Shown here in pieces: positions 63,478 through 64,000 of a stretch of 64,000 nucleotides of DNA. The notes under the pieces were generated by a model that searched no databases, was not told where the DNA came from, and worked only from the letters and a program-made list of their open reading frames with translations. Source of the DNA: Amaranthus tricolor (Eukaryota > Streptophyta > Magnoliopsida > Caryophyllales > Amaranthaceae); assembly GCF_026212465.1 (NCBI RefSeq), contig NC_080049.1:1557460-1621459 (forward strand), written 5' to 3'. The stretch's first letter is position 1. Each line of letters begins with the position of its first letter. The position numbers and the translations under genes were made by a program.

Positions 63478-64000
63478 CACTACAAAAAAACGGTGAAATT
63501 CCGACTAAATCACTGACTAATCAGAAACAGTCGGAAATTTTCGTCTAACTTACCGACTAACTGTAGTCAGTCAGACATTCTAACTAAATTCCTACTAGCC
63601 CAAAATTGTAGGAAAATCCGACTAATCACCGACTGAAAAGATAATCGGAAATTTTCGACTGCCCAATATAGTCGGTATTTAGTCGGAATATTTGGAGGAG
63701 GAGGGTTGGTGTGTATTTAGTCAGTGGGTAGTTGGAATTTTATATTTACAATTTCCCAATCGCCGTCCTTTTCCATCTTTTTCCCTCTATTACCCTCAAA
63801 TTCTACAACCAAACATACCTCACTCTCTCAAAAATTTCTTCTCCCTACGCTAAACAATTTAATTTCTTCTAACAAAAATATCATATAAGTATTCAACAAA
63901 ATATCAAGGAATGTTATTTCTATAAGTCATATTTACATTATTTATTATTTTAAATATGCTTTATGTTATATTTATTATGTAATGAAAAAAAATTTAATAA
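63478..64000. mobile_element. CACTA-type element start in the flank of unit D
   Basis: CACTACAAAAAAACGGTG is followed by the same 'ccgactaaatcac/cagtcgg' subterminal words as at 43353, in the same flank ('gagatttgaac' just before). It continues past the window end. Confidence 0.6.

Larger units (their letters stand above)
57473..64000 (-). repeat. Duplication unit D (receptor copy 4), runs off the window
   Basis: Direct counterpart of unit C, aligned from 57476 to the last base of the window (equivalent to about 43880). It carries the same 3' flank, gene, 5' flank and the same CACTACAAAAAAA element start, so it arose from one block. It has fewer LRR units and a deletion of about 370 bp in the far 5' flank (near 62600). 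Confidence 0.85.

Overview
The window is AT-rich nuclear DNA from a flowering plant, probably a core eudicot. The evidence is a family of intron-containing leucine-rich-repeat (LRR) receptor-like protein genes, a Ty1/copia element with an initiator-Met-tRNA type primer site, split L1-type LINE pieces, and many nested non-autonomous DNA transposons (hAT, Mutator-like, CACTA-type). No tRNA, rRNA, CRISPR or bacterial-type operon is visible. The species cannot be named from the sequence alone.

The main biological content is four copies of one receptor-like protein family. Copy 1 (1179-4926, +) is almost complete but has one in-frame stop. Copy 2 (16493-17293, +) is a broken fragment of exon 1. 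Copy 3 (37715-40981, -) has lost its start codon and carries many lesions. Copy 4 (58857-61615, -) is intact as far as can be read: two exons and 716 codons. Exon 1 encodes a signal peptide and an LRR ectodomain that resembles CLV1/BAM-type receptor kinases (RLK subfamily XI). Exon 2 encodes the C-terminal half of a classical receptor-like protein: LRRs, island segment, transmembrane helix and short basic tail, with no kinase. Between them sits a 72-bp coding minisatellite, one LRR per unit, present in 12, 4, 6 and 1 near-identical units in copies 1 to 4, plus one diverged unit in each. Copies 3 and 4 lie in two direct segmental duplications about 21.2 kb apart (36258-43880 and 57473-64000). 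Copy 1 lies in an inverted version of the same unit (about 361-5775).

Layout: 1-5775 receptor unit A. 5776-15395 nested transposons: a LINE split by a copia element and by a small terminal-inverted-repeat element, with the copia itself carrying a 1.87-kb solo-LTR-like insertion. 16493-18100 receptor copy 2 and debris. 19127-23910 fragment of an unrecognised multi-exon gene with a tandem exon duplication. 22590-26239 hAT, MITE, LTR and Mutator-like pieces. 28207-36257 LTR-derived sequence, including a 3.4-kb solo LTR with a perfect target duplication. 36258-43880 receptor unit C. 43353-50552 CACTA-type and Mutator-like elements. 51474-53517 a hAT element holding a Pack-MULE-like element that has captured part of an F-box/kelch gene. 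54.4-57.4 kb microsatellites and inverted-repeat debris. 57473-64000 receptor unit D.

If expressed, copy 4 should act at the plasma membrane as a ligand-binding receptor-like protein that needs a partner kinase for signalling. Copy 1 would give a secreted ectodomain truncated at residue 461. The other copies look like decayed reservoirs that could still exchange LRR units by unequal crossing over or gene conversion.
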